DNA from: an uncultured Nostocoides sp.
Lineage (GTDB): Bacteria; Actinomycetota; Actinomycetes; Actinomycetales; Dermatophilaceae
Direction of reading: 5' to 3'
NCBI GenBank assembly: GCA_937907685.1
Contig: CALCXF010000007.1
Span: forward strand, 1-33,945
DNA: 33,945 nt
Shown: positions 26,222 to 33,444 of the stretch, one piece after another
Position numbering within the stretch: the first letter of the stretch is position 1
Layout: every line of letters starts with the position of its first letter
Position numbers and translations under genes: made by a program
Notes under the pieces: generated by a model
The model's database searches: none
Told to the model about the DNA's origin: nothing
Seen by the model: the letters and a program-made list of their open reading frames with translations, nothing else

Positions 26222-28147
26222 CTACCGGCCGGAGCGCCGGAAGCCGCTGCGCTCGGCGGCGGCCTGGTCGTAGAACCACACGTCGGGCTCGGCCGTGTCG
26301 TAGCCCGGGTCGCCGGGCAGGTCGAAGGTCATCGAGCTGCGGTGACCCTGCACCGGGTGGTCCAGCGGTTGGCCGCCGTCGTCGAGCGGGGCTGCCGAGC
26401 CCACCCCGAAGCCTCCGTCACGAAGCTCGTGGAAGTCGGAGATGCGGCGCGCCGCCCGCTGCGCCATGCCGCTCTGCACGGGGGCTCCGGCGTCGCGGGC
26501 GAGGTCCTCGCGCTCCTCGGCCAGGCGGGCACCGCGGTCATGGGTCCGGTCGAGGAGCTCACCCTCGTCCGCCGCCCAGTCCCCAGCCGGAGTGGTGTCA
26601 TAGCGAGGGTTGGCGGCGCGCTCGGCGTCGTCAGCCGCGGTCCATGTCGAGTCGTCGTTCTCCGCCACGGCCGCACCGGTCTCGGCCGGTGCGTGGGCGT
26701 TGGGGTCGCCGAGGGTGTCCTGGTCACGGGTGGAGGTGCGCTCTGTGCGCCTGTCCTCGTCGCCGGCCACAGCCGCGTCGCCCGTGGCGACATGGGCGCC
26801 GCCGGCGACGCGGACGTCGCCGGACGCACCGGTCTCCACGCTGCGGTCCCACGAGCGCTCGTCGGAACGGAGGCGGCGGTCATCGTCTGCGCCGCGGTCC
26901 TCGCCGGCCTGCAGGGGCTCCGTGGAGGCGTACTGGTCGGGGTCGGCGACGATCGCCACGCCACCCTCGCGGGGGGCGCTGGAGCCGAGGTCGGCACCGG
27001 CATCCGCGCCGTGGTCGGCACCGGCATCGGCATCCCGGTCGGCACCGGCATCCGCGCCGTGGTCGGCACCGGCATCGGCATCCCGGTCGACTCCGCTGGT
27101 GCCCGACCACTGCCGCTGGTCCTCGGGAACGGGCTCCCGCTCGACCGGAGGCGTCTGGTCCTCGGCGCGCAGGGGCTCGGTGGCGGCGTAGGCCTCGGGG
27201 TCGGCGATCACCGTGAGGTCGGCGCCCTCATCGGCACCGCGGTCGGATGACCGGTCGCTCGGCGGGCCGCCCCACTCCCCGCGAGGTGACTCGGCGTCGT
27301 GGGAGACGTCGGAGTCCAGGGAGGTGGCCGGAGCCTCGCCCTCCCGCCTCGTGTCGGAGTCGTCACGGTCGGGGCGGGCGTCGTCGCTCATGCCGTCCGC
27401 CCTACCCACGGCCGGACCGCCGTAAACGTCGTCGTCCGCCCGCGGCCTGTCGGCGGGCACGTCGTCGCGGTAGTCGGCGGCGGAGGCGATGCGCTCGCTC
27501 TCCGGGTGCCGTTCCCCGTCCTGGCCGGCCCACGCGGCCGCACCGGCGGCCGTCGCACCGGCGGCCGCCGCACCAGCGGTCGTGCCAGTTGCCGCCGCAC
27601 CAGCGGTCGTGCCAGTTGCCGCCGTACCGGGGGTCGTGGCACCTGCCGGCGTGCGGTCGCGTGGAGGCTCCGCGTGGTCGGCAGGGACATCGTCGTCCTC
27701 GTCGGATGCCGTCCGCGCTTCGTCGAGCCCGCCGTCTCGGACGTGCCGGTCGGAGTCGTCGTCGACATTCTCGCGCCCGTCGACGGCGAACGAGGACTCC
27801 GTGACGTCGGGGTCCACCTCGTCGGCTCGCCGCATCGTCTCCTCGTACTCCCGGCGGGTGGACTCGGCCGCCGCTCGCTGCTCGGCCGCCTCCTCCTCGA
27901 GCCGTGCCGCCTCACGGGCCCGCTGCTCGGCCTCGACGCGCGCCACCTCGGCGCGCTCGGCGGCCTGCTCGGCGTAGCTCGCCTGGCCGGCGAGCCGTGC
28001 CGCCATCTGCTCCGCGTCGGTGCGCAGGAGGGCGGCCTCGACGCGCTGCTGCTCCTTCTTCCCGGTGCTGCGCCGGAGCAGGAGCACCACCACCACCGCC
28101 ACCGCCAGGACGAGGAGGAGCAGGAGGATCAGTCGGCCGGTCTGCAT
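26222..28147 (-). CDS. Membrane-anchored coiled-coil and disordered repeat protein, unknown function
   Basis: In these 641 residues, residues 5-25 are one hydrophobic helix (LILLLLLVLAVAVVVVLLL) and 30-110 form a highly charged Ala/Glu/Arg coiled coil (RVEAEQRAREAARLEEEAAE). From 110 to about 590 the chain is acidic and disordered. Inside it are a TTAGAAATG-type repeat (about 169-204), an (A/G)AD(H/R) repeat of about 350-385, and two copies of a V/I-ADP-x-x-YA-TEPL motif (about 311-330 and 396-415). The end (about 595-641: HPVQGHRSSMTFDLPGD, then DVWFYDQAAAERSGFR) resembles the short C-terminal domain called sunset in current databases, from memory. A single anchor with a long cytosolic or external tail suggests a scaffold; nothing in the context names its role. 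Confidence 0.82.
   Translation of the reverse strand: MQTGRLILLLLLVLAVAVVVVLLLRRSTGKKEQQRVEAALLRTDAEQMAARLAGQASYAEQAAERAEVARVEAEQRAREAARLEEEAAEQRAAAESTRREYEETMRRADEVDPDVTESSFAVDGRENVDDDSDRHVRDGGLDEARTASDEDDDVPADHAEPPRDRTPAGATTPGTAATGTTAGAAATGTTAGAAAAGATAAGAAAWAGQDGERHPESERIASAADYRDDVPADRPRADDDVYGGPAVGRADGMSDDARPDRDDSDTRREGEAPATSLDSDVSHDAESPRGEWGGPPSDRSSDRGADEGADLTVIADPEAYAATEPLRAEDQTPPVEREPVPEDQRQWSGTSGVDRDADAGADHGADAGADRDADAGADHGADAGADLGSSAPREGGVAIVADPDQYASTEPLQAGEDRGADDDRRLRSDERSWDRSVETGASGDVRVAGGAHVATGDAAVAGDEDRRTERTSTRDQDTLGDPNAHAPAETGAAVAENDDSTWTAADDAERAANPRYDTTPAGDWAADEGELLDRTHDRGARLAEEREDLARDAGAPVQSGMAQRAARRISDFHELRDGGFGVGSAAPLDDGGQPLDHPVQGHRSSMTFDLPGDPGYDTAEPDVWFYDQAAAERSGFRRSGR
26995..27090 (-). 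repeat. Two tandem 48-bp in-frame repeats in the disordered protein gene
   Basis: Two almost identical 48-bp units, each made of two related 24-bp halves, encode the alternating Asp/Ala/Gly/His/Arg segment. The unit length is a multiple of three, so copy number can change without a frameshift. Confidence 0.75.
27540..27640 (-). repeat. 27-bp in-frame repeats (Ala/Thr/Gly-rich)
   Basis: A 27-bp unit (nine residues: A, T, G rich) occurs twice exactly and is flanked by degenerate copies built from the same GCCGCCGCACC words. It lies in the region encoding residues about 169-204 and keeps the frame. Confidence 0.7.
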
Positions 28148-28194
28148 ACGAGTTCCTGTCGTCGACGGTGCGCCGGAGGCACATCTCGCGGCAC

Positions 28195-28200
28195 AACCTA
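28195..28200 (-). promoter_or_regulatory. -10 box TAGGTT of the 641-residue protein gene
   Basis: TAGGTT on the minus strand is 47 nt before the ATG; an AGGAA ribosome site follows. The hexamer equals that of pntAB. Confidence 0.38.
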
Positions 28201-28252
28201 CTCCGCGGGGAGACGGCCCTGCCTGACGGCAGGCGGCCCGTCCACGCGCGGG

Positions 28253-29884
28253 TCAGAGGCCCAGCTCGGAGACGGTGACCTCGCGCATCTCGACCTTGCG
28301 GACCTTGCCGGTCACCGTCATCGGGAACTCGTCGACGACGCGCACGTAGCGCGGGATCTTGTAGTGCGCGAGCCGCCCGGATGCGAACTCGCGCAACGCC
28401 TCAGCGGTCAACGGCGGGGCGCCGTCGCGCACCCGGACCCACGCGCAGAGCTCCTCGCCGTACCGCGAGTCGGGTACCCCGATGACCTGCACATCGAGGA
28501 CGTCGGGGTGGGTGTGGAGGAACTCCTCGACCTCGCGGGGGGAGATGTTCTCGCCACCGCGGATGACCATGTCCTTGATCCGGCCGGTGATGCGGACGTA
28601 GCCGTCGGTGTCCAGAACGGCGAGGTCCCCGGTGTGCATCCATCCGTCGACGAGCACCTCGGCGGTCTTCTCCGGCTCGTCCCAGTAGCCGAGCATCACG
28701 GAGTACCCCTTGGTGCACAGCTCCCCCGCCTCACCTCGCGGCAGGGTACTGCGGGTGACGGGGTCGACGACCTTGATCTCGAGGTGCGGGTGCACCGCGC
28801 CGACGGTGCCCACCTTGCGCTCGAACGAGTCGTCCGTGCGGGTCTGGGTCGACACCGGGGACGTCTCCGTCATGCCGTAGCAGATCGTCATCTCGTCGAT
28901 GCCGGCCTCGATGAGCCTGGTCATCGTCGACTCCGGGCACGGGGAACCGGCCATGATCCCGGTACGTACGGAGGTGAGGTCGTACGACGCGAGGTTCGGG
29001 AGGGCCCACTCCGCGATGAACATCGTCGGGACGCCGTAGAGCGAGGTGCAGCGCTCCTCGGCGACCGCCTCCAGGGTCAGCGCCGGGTCGAACCCGGGCG
29101 CCGGGATGACCATGCACGCCCCGTGCGATGTCGCCGCCAGGTTGCCCATGACCATGCCGAAGCAGTGGTAGAAGGGCACCGGGATGCAGATGCGGTCCTC
29201 CTCGGTGTAGCGGCAGACCTCGCCGACGAGATAGCCGTTGTTGAGGATGTTGTGGTGGCTGAGCGTCGCCCCTTTGGGGAACCCCGTGGTGCCGGAGGTG
29301 TACTGCACGTTGATCGGGTCGTGTGGGCTCAGCTCCGCCTGGACCATGGACAGCCGCTCCGGGCTCACCTCCTCGGCGCGCTCGAGAAGCATCGACCACG
29401 ACTCCTCCCCGAGGACGACCACCTCCTCCAGCGCCGAGCACTCCTGGCGCACCGAGGCGACCATCGCGACGTGGTCCGAGGACCGGAAGGACGCCGCCGT
29501 GACGAGCAGCCGCACCCCGGCCTGGTTGAGCACGTAGGTCAGCTCGTGTGACCGGTAGGCCGGGTTGATGGTCACGAGGATGGCCCCCACCTTGGCCGTC
29601 GCGTACTGCGTCAGGGTCCACTCGGCGCAGTTCGGTGCCCAGATGCCGACGCGGTCGCCTTTTGCCACGCCGACGGCGATGAGCGCCCGGGCGAGCCGGT
29701 CGACCTCGGCGCCCAGCTCGGCATACGTCAACCGGAGGCCGGCCGACCGGTCGACGAGGGCGTCCCGTTCCGGCACGCGGGCGACCGCTGCGTCGAGGTT
29801 GTCACCGATCGTCTGCTCGAGGAGGGCGGGCTCCTTGGGCCCGACGGTGTGCGAGAGGGCGAGGTCAGACGTCGCGTCGCTCAT
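28253..29884 (-). CDS. Fatty-acyl-CoA synthetase (AMP-binding, FadD type)
   Basis: From the ATG of MSDATSD, 543 residues make up an acyl-adenylate enzyme. Motifs are the P-loop YTSGTTGFPKGA (195-206), VPFYHCFGMVMGN, the adenine motif CYGMTETSP, the hinge TGDLAVLDTDGYVRITGRIKDMVIRGGENISP, and the C-terminal Lys527 in TVTGKVRK that drives adenylation. It activates fatty acids to acyl-CoA through acyl-AMP in the cytosol; chain length cannot be judged. The chosen ATG has an AAGGA ribosome site 7 nt upstream; an in-frame ATG 14 codons earlier lacks one. The upstream 72 bp hold a GCCACCC/GGGTGGC inverted repeat. It follows an SPL-like PLP enzyme and a MelB-type transporter on the same strand and may share their mRNA. 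Confidence 0.93.
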   Translation of the reverse strand: MSDATSDLALSHTVGPKEPALLEQTIGDNLDAAVARVPERDALVDRSAGLRLTYAELGAEVDRLARALIAVGVAKGDRVGIWAPNCAEWTLTQYATAKVGAILVTINPAYRSHELTYVLNQAGVRLLVTAASFRSSDHVAMVASVRQECSALEEVVVLGEESWSMLLERAEEVSPERLSMVQAELSPHDPINVQYTSGTTGFPKGATLSHHNILNNGYLVGEVCRYTEEDRICIPVPFYHCFGMVMGNLAATSHGACMVIPAPGFDPALTLEAVAEERCTSLYGVPTMFIAEWALPNLASYDLTSVRTGIMAGSPCPESTMTRLIEAGIDEMTICYGMTETSPVSTQTRTDDSFERKVGTVGAVHPHLEIKVVDPVTRSTLPRGEAGELCTKGYSVMLGYWDEPEKTAEVLVDGWMHTGDLAVLDTDGYVRITGRIKDMVIRGGENISPREVEEFLHTHPDVLDVQVIGVPDSRYGEELCAWVRVRDGAPPLTAEALREFASGRLAHYKIPRYVRVVDEFPMTVTGKVRKVEMREVTVSELGL

Positions 29885-29910
29885 CGTCGTCCTTCGGTCC
29901 GGCGGGTCGA

Positions 29911-29944
29911 GCCACCCAGCCAACACCGCGGCCGCACGGGTGGC
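29911..29944. promoter_or_regulatory. Inverted repeat GCCACCC-N20-GGGTGGC upstream of the acyl-CoA ligase gene
   Basis: A perfect 7-bp inverted repeat with a 20-nt spacer lies 27-60 nt upstream of the acyl-CoA ligase start. It could be an operator of the fatty-acid gene, or a hairpin in a read-through mRNA from the PLP enzyme gene. Confidence 0.4.
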
Positions 29945-29956
29945 AACCGGACGCCC

Positions 29957-31396
29957 TCAGGTACCGGAAGGACGCGCCAGGCGGTCGAGGACACCGAGGA
30001 GGAGAGCCTCGCGCAGAGGCGGTGGGCAGCGGTCGAGGAGGGCGTTGACCGGCGACATCCGGGTGGGCAGCGCCAGTCGGCCGTCGTCCCCCACCAGTCC
30101 GGCGGCGGCGAGCAGGCGGGCGAAGCCGACGTCGTCGAGCGTGGTCGGATCCAGCGACGCGAGGAGAGAGGCCAGTGCCGGGTCGACCTCCACCGGGCCC
30201 GCCTCGCGTGCCATGGCGACGGAGTCGGCGAGGGCGACGACCAGCTCGGGCACCGATGGCGCCGTGGCGGCCGACAGGGTGAGGTGCAGGGTCGCAGGGA
30301 CGGTGCGGTGTGCCAGCTGGGGCTGGACGTACCACCCGCGCTCGCGCATCTCGTCGGCCACGGTGAAGACGTCGCACGAGCCGTCGGTCGCCAGGGCCAG
30401 GAGGGTCGCGTCCGGCGGGGCCACGACCCGAACCCCCGGGATGCCGGCCGCGGCGGCCGCCACGTCGAGGGTCGCCTGTCGAGCACGACGAGCCAGCGTC
30501 GCGTAGCCGTCGAGGCCGATGTGCTGGGTCACCGCCCAGGCGGCGGCCAGCGGCCCGCCCGAACGGGTGGACTGCGTGGTCGTGTTGAGCATCGTGTAGC
30601 CCGGCCAGTCGGCCGACGCGAAGAAGTGACCCGCACGAAGGGCGGCCGAGCGGTGCAGCAGCAGGGAAGCGCCCTTGGGGGTGTAGGCGTACTTGTGCAG
30701 GTCGACGCTGATGCTCGTCACGCCGTCCGCGGCGAAGGACCACGGGCCGACGTCGGTGAGGTGCGGGAGCACCCACCCCCCGATGCACGCGTCCACGTGG
30801 CACCGGACACCGCGTGCCGCCGCGTCTCCGGCGACCTCGGCCACCGGGTCGACCACTCCGTGGGCGTAGGAAGGGGCCGAGGCCACGACGAGCACCGTGG
30901 ACCCGTCGACCGCCCCCGCCATCGCGCGCGGATCCGCGCGCAGTGTCCGCGGGTGGACGTCGACGACGACCGCCCGCACCCCGAGGTACTTGGCGGCCTT
31001 GTGGAAGGCGGCATGCGCTGTCGTGGGCAGGACCATGCTCGGGTTCTCGAGCCCCGCGGCCTCCCGGGCCGCGAGAACCGCGAGGAGGATCGACTCGGTC
31101 CCACCGGAGGTGACCGACCCGGCATACCCGGTCGGTGCGTCGAGGAGCCCGCCCGCCATGGCGACGAGGTCGTTCTCCATGCGTTGCAGTGACGGAAAGG
31201 CCGTGGGGTCGAGCGCGTTCGACGACGCGAACATCGCCAGCGCCTCGAGCCCGACCGTGTCCGCGTCGGCGAGGCCCGAGTCGTAGACGTAGGCGAGCGT
31301 CCGGCCGCCGTGGGCGGGCAGGTCGGCGGACTGGAGGGCCCGCAGGGTCGCGAGAACCTCCTCGGTGCTCATCGCACCACCGGCGGGCTCGCTCAT
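29957..31396 (-). CDS. PLP-dependent decarboxylase/lyase, sphingosine-1-phosphate-lyase-like
   Basis: This 479-residue fold-type I enzyme of the group II decarboxylase family has SVTSGGTESILLAVLAARE (94-112), TAHAAFHKAAKYLGV with the PLP-stacking His, CHVDACIGGWVLP (Asp202, pairing with the pyridine N) and SVDLHKYAYTPKG with Schiff-base Lys235. The DLHKY-x-x-x-PKG wording, the GGTES and HVDACIGG segments and the ADEMRERGWYVQPQL C-terminal domain are closer to sphingosine-1-phosphate lyases than to glutamate or aromatic decarboxylases. There is no N-terminal membrane helix, as in bacterial SPLs. An extra 70-residue C-terminus is present. The ATG overlaps the stop of the MFS gene and has a GAGGAG site 8 nt upstream. 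Substrate is inferred, not shown. Confidence 0.86.
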   Translation of the reverse strand: MSEPAGGAMSTEEVLATLRALQSADLPAHGGRTLAYVYDSGLADADTVGLEALAMFASSNALDPTAFPSLQRMENDLVAMAGGLLDAPTGYAGSVTSGGTESILLAVLAAREAAGLENPSMVLPTTAHAAFHKAAKYLGVRAVVVDVHPRTLRADPRAMAGAVDGSTVLVVASAPSYAHGVVDPVAEVAGDAAARGVRCHVDACIGGWVLPHLTDVGPWSFAADGVTSISVDLHKYAYTPKGASLLLHRSAALRAGHFFASADWPGYTMLNTTTQSTRSGGPLAAAWAVTQHIGLDGYATLARRARQATLDVAAAAAGIPGVRVVAPPDATLLALATDGSCDVFTVADEMRERGWYVQPQLAHRTVPATLHLTLSAATAPSVPELVVALADSVAMAREAGPVEVDPALASLLASLDPTTLDDVGFARLLAAAGLVGDDGRLALPTRMSPVNALLDRCPPPLREALLLGVLDRLARPSGT

Positions 31397-32727
31397 CGGT
31401 GCACCTCCTCGTCGAGCCGGTACCGGCGCAGGACCACAAGCGAGAAGGCGACGAGCACCGCAGGGACGACGGTGAAGCCCAGCGCGATGGCCGAGCGCGC
31501 CGAGTCCGGTTGCGCCGCCGCGGCATCCGTCGACGAGACGTAACCGCCGAGGGCGAGGATGCCGGCATACAGGAAGGGCCCGACCGCGAGCCCGAGCGTC
31601 TCGCCGGCCGTCCAGACACCGGTGTACGTCCCCGCGCGGTCCTCGCCGGTGCGGGCCGTGTCATCGGCCGCCACGTCAGGGAGCATCGCGAGGGGGAACA
31701 TCTGGCAGGCCGCGTACCCCACGCCCACGACAGCCACAGTCGCTGCGGTCGCGGCGACGCCGAGCTGCACGGTGAGCAGCGTCGCGAGGGCACCGACTCC
31801 CAGGAGCAACGAGCCCCAGACGTATCCCGTGCGCTTGCCGCGTGCCTCGCCGACCCGTTGCCACACTGGGGTGACGAGGAGCGCGGGGGCGACGAAGCAG
31901 ACGAAGAGCACCGTCGAGGCGCCGCTGCTGCCGAGCAGGACCCTGGCGACGTAGTCCACCCCGGCGAGCATGGCCCCGGTCGCCAGGGCCTGGAGCACGA
32001 AGACGGTGAGGAGGGTCCGGAACGACCGGGAGGCCGCGATGATGGCGAGCTGGTCGCGCAGGCTGCCGCCCGCAGTGGCGGCTCGGCTCATCGGCGTGGA
32101 ACGGGTGCCCCACCATGCGCCCACCGTGCCGACGAGGATGAGCGCGCCGACGAACAGGCCGACGCCGCGGTAGCCCCACACCGGCCCCAGCGCGTCACGG
32201 ATCACCGGGCTCAGCCCGCCGCTCACGAGGATGGCCAGCGCGAGGATCGCGACCCGCCAGGTCATCAGGCGGGTGCGCTCGTCGTAGTCGTCGGTCATCT
32301 CCGCCGGCATCGCGACGTAGGGCACCTGGAAGAAGGCGTACGCCGTCGCACAGCCCACGAAGAGGAGGACCACCCAGGTGGCGGCGACCCCGGTGGGCGC
32401 TGTCGGTCCCGAGAACATGAGGACGAAGGCGACCGCCAGGAGGACACCAGAACGGATGAGGAAGGGACGACGACGACCCGCCGGGTTCGTCGACCGGTCG
32501 CTGATCCGCCCCGCCACGGGGTTGAGGACGACGTCCCACGCCTTGGGGAGGAAGACGATGAGGCCCGCGAGCCCGGCGGTGACCCCCAGCCGGTCGGTGA
32601 GATACGGCAGGAGGAGCAGACCCGGCACGGTGCCGAACGATCCGGTGGCGACGGACCCCAGGCCGTAGCCGCGCCGGGCCGCCGGGGTGAGGCCCGCCGT
32701 GGTTCCTGACGAGGGCGTCGCTGCCAT
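31393..32727 (-). CDS. MFS transporter, MelB/GPH (MFS_2) type
   Basis: This 444-residue, twelve-helix transporter opens with RRGYGLGSVATGSFGTVPGLLLLPYLTDRLG, then the helix 2 cation motif and loop AWDVVLNPVAGRISDRS followed by AGRRRPFL, which are marks of the glycoside-pentoside-hexuronide/cation symporter family. The family also contains lysolipid carriers such as MFSD2A. The repeated half starts near GGSLRDQLAIIAASRSFRTLLTVF. The last four bases overlap the PLP-lyase gene (ATGA), so its cargo is probably the lyase substrate or product. A TAGGGT -10 box 6 nt before the ATG shows a leaderless start. It is divergent from the next gene across 29 bp. Confidence 0.88.
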   Translation of the reverse strand: MAATPSSGTTAGLTPAARRGYGLGSVATGSFGTVPGLLLLPYLTDRLGVTAGLAGLIVFLPKAWDVVLNPVAGRISDRSTNPAGRRRPFLIRSGVLLAVAFVLMFSGPTAPTGVAATWVVLLFVGCATAYAFFQVPYVAMPAEMTDDYDERTRLMTWRVAILALAILVSGGLSPVIRDALGPVWGYRGVGLFVGALILVGTVGAWWGTRSTPMSRAATAGGSLRDQLAIIAASRSFRTLLTVFVLQALATGAMLAGVDYVARVLLGSSGASTVLFVCFVAPALLVTPVWQRVGEARGKRTGYVWGSLLLGVGALATLLTVQLGVAATAATVAVVGVGYAACQMFPLAMLPDVAADDTARTGEDRAGTYTGVWTAGETLGLAVGPFLYAGILALGGYVSSTDAAAAQPDSARSAIALGFTVVPAVLVAFSLVVLRRYRLDEEVHR

Positions 32728-32733
32728 GTCGGG

Positions 32734-32739
32734 ACCCTA
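32734..32739 (-). promoter_or_regulatory. -10 box TAGGGT, leaderless promoter of the MFS/PLP-lyase operon
   Basis: TAGGGT on the minus strand lies 6 nt before the ATG at 32727. It occupies the middle of a 29-bp divergent gap, so the opposite gene must be promoted from overlapping DNA (GAGAAT at 32745-32750 is 6 nt before its ATG). Confidence 0.5.
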
Positions 32740-32756
32740 GTGCGGAGAATGACGGC

Positions 32757-33365
32757 ATGGGTGCGCGTCAGCGGTTTCGCGGACGGATCGCGGGCGTGGG
32801 CTCGAGCAGCGGCGTGCGGGTCGTCGTCGGACGGTGGCACGAGAGCCCGTTCGGGGCGTTCGGCGACGCGATGGTGGAGCGTGCCGACGGCCACCGGGTG
32901 TTGATCGCCCCGACGGCGGACGTCGCGGCCCTGGTGTCGTCGACGTACGTCTTCGACGAGGTCCGGGTCGAGCCGTTCTCGGTGGTGGACACCGGTGTGG
33001 AGTGGGTCGTCGCATCGCCCTCGCTCGACCTCCGGCTCGCTGTCGGGGGTCGTATGCCGCTGGGCCGCCTCCTGCGCCTCGTCCCCCGCCCGCTCGCGGA
33101 GAGCCCCGCCTGGGCGACGGCGCTCGACCCGGTGGCACGAGTGGCGATGAGCGGCGTCCGCACCCGTGGCGCCGCCCGCGAGGGCCGCCGCGAGTTCTAC
33201 GCCGCGACCGACCTGCGGACCGTGACCGACCTCGAGGGCGAGCTGGACGGCATCCCGCTGGGGCACCTGCGCCCCGTCGACCCACCGTGCCGCTTCGGCT
33301 TCTCGTCGACCCCCCGCTCCCCCTCCGTGACCGAGGTCGTCACCACCATCGTCGACACGGCGTGA
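32757..33365 (+). CDS. Conserved-looking cytosolic protein, family not recognised
   Basis: The 202 residues have no signal peptide or membrane helix. The sequence looks like one beta-rich domain: RFRGRIAGVGSSSGVRVVVGRWHESPFGAFGDAMVE, RVLIAPTADVAALVSSTYVFDEV, WVVASPSLDLRLAVGG, then a basic PLGRLLRLVPRPLAESPAW helix, ARVAMSGVRTRGAAREGRREFY, and a C-terminal LRTVTDLEGELDGIPLGHLRPVDPPCRFGFSSTP stretch. The good codon usage, the GGAGA ribosome site 8-9 nt before the ATG and its divergent position next to the MFS gene make it a real gene. I cannot name a family; its role is unknown. Confidence 0.82.
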   Translation: MGARQRFRGRIAGVGSSSGVRVVVGRWHESPFGAFGDAMVERADGHRVLIAPTADVAALVSSTYVFDEVRVEPFSVVDTGVEWVVASPSLDLRLAVGGRMPLGRLLRLVPRPLAESPAWATALDPVARVAMSGVRTRGAAREGRREFYAATDLRTVTDLEGELDGIPLGHLRPVDPPCRFGFSSTPRSPSVTEVVTTIVDTA

Positions 33366-33377
33366 CCGTCCGGAGAC

Positions 33378-33437
33378 TCGAGGGGTCGTGACACGCGGAC
33401 GCGACAACCGGCGACTCGGCGTGTCGTGACCCCTCGA
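33378..33437. terminator. Long hairpin between convergent genes, candidate bidirectional terminator
   Basis: Two 19-nt arms (33378-33396 and 33419-33437) match as an inverted repeat with two DNA mismatches that would be G-U pairs in RNA, giving an uninterrupted 19-bp stem with a 22-nt loop. It fills the 79-bp gap between the convergent 202-residue gene and the DUF559-like gene. There is no T-run. A transcription factor site is a less likely alternative. Confidence 0.6.
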
Positions 33438-33444
33438 CAGAGCA

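Noticed and set aside
26995-27640. CRISPR-like repeat arrays
   Set aside because: Repeat units are 27 and 48 bp, directly abutting without spacers, and in frame with a coding sequence. They are protein repeats.
27299-29551. Open frame of 750 codons on the plus strand opposite the disordered protein and acyl-CoA ligase genes
   Set aside because: The reading runs antisense through two unrelated genes and their intergenic gap. Its composition (Arg, His, Gly, Val mix) is that of a reverse-frame shadow.
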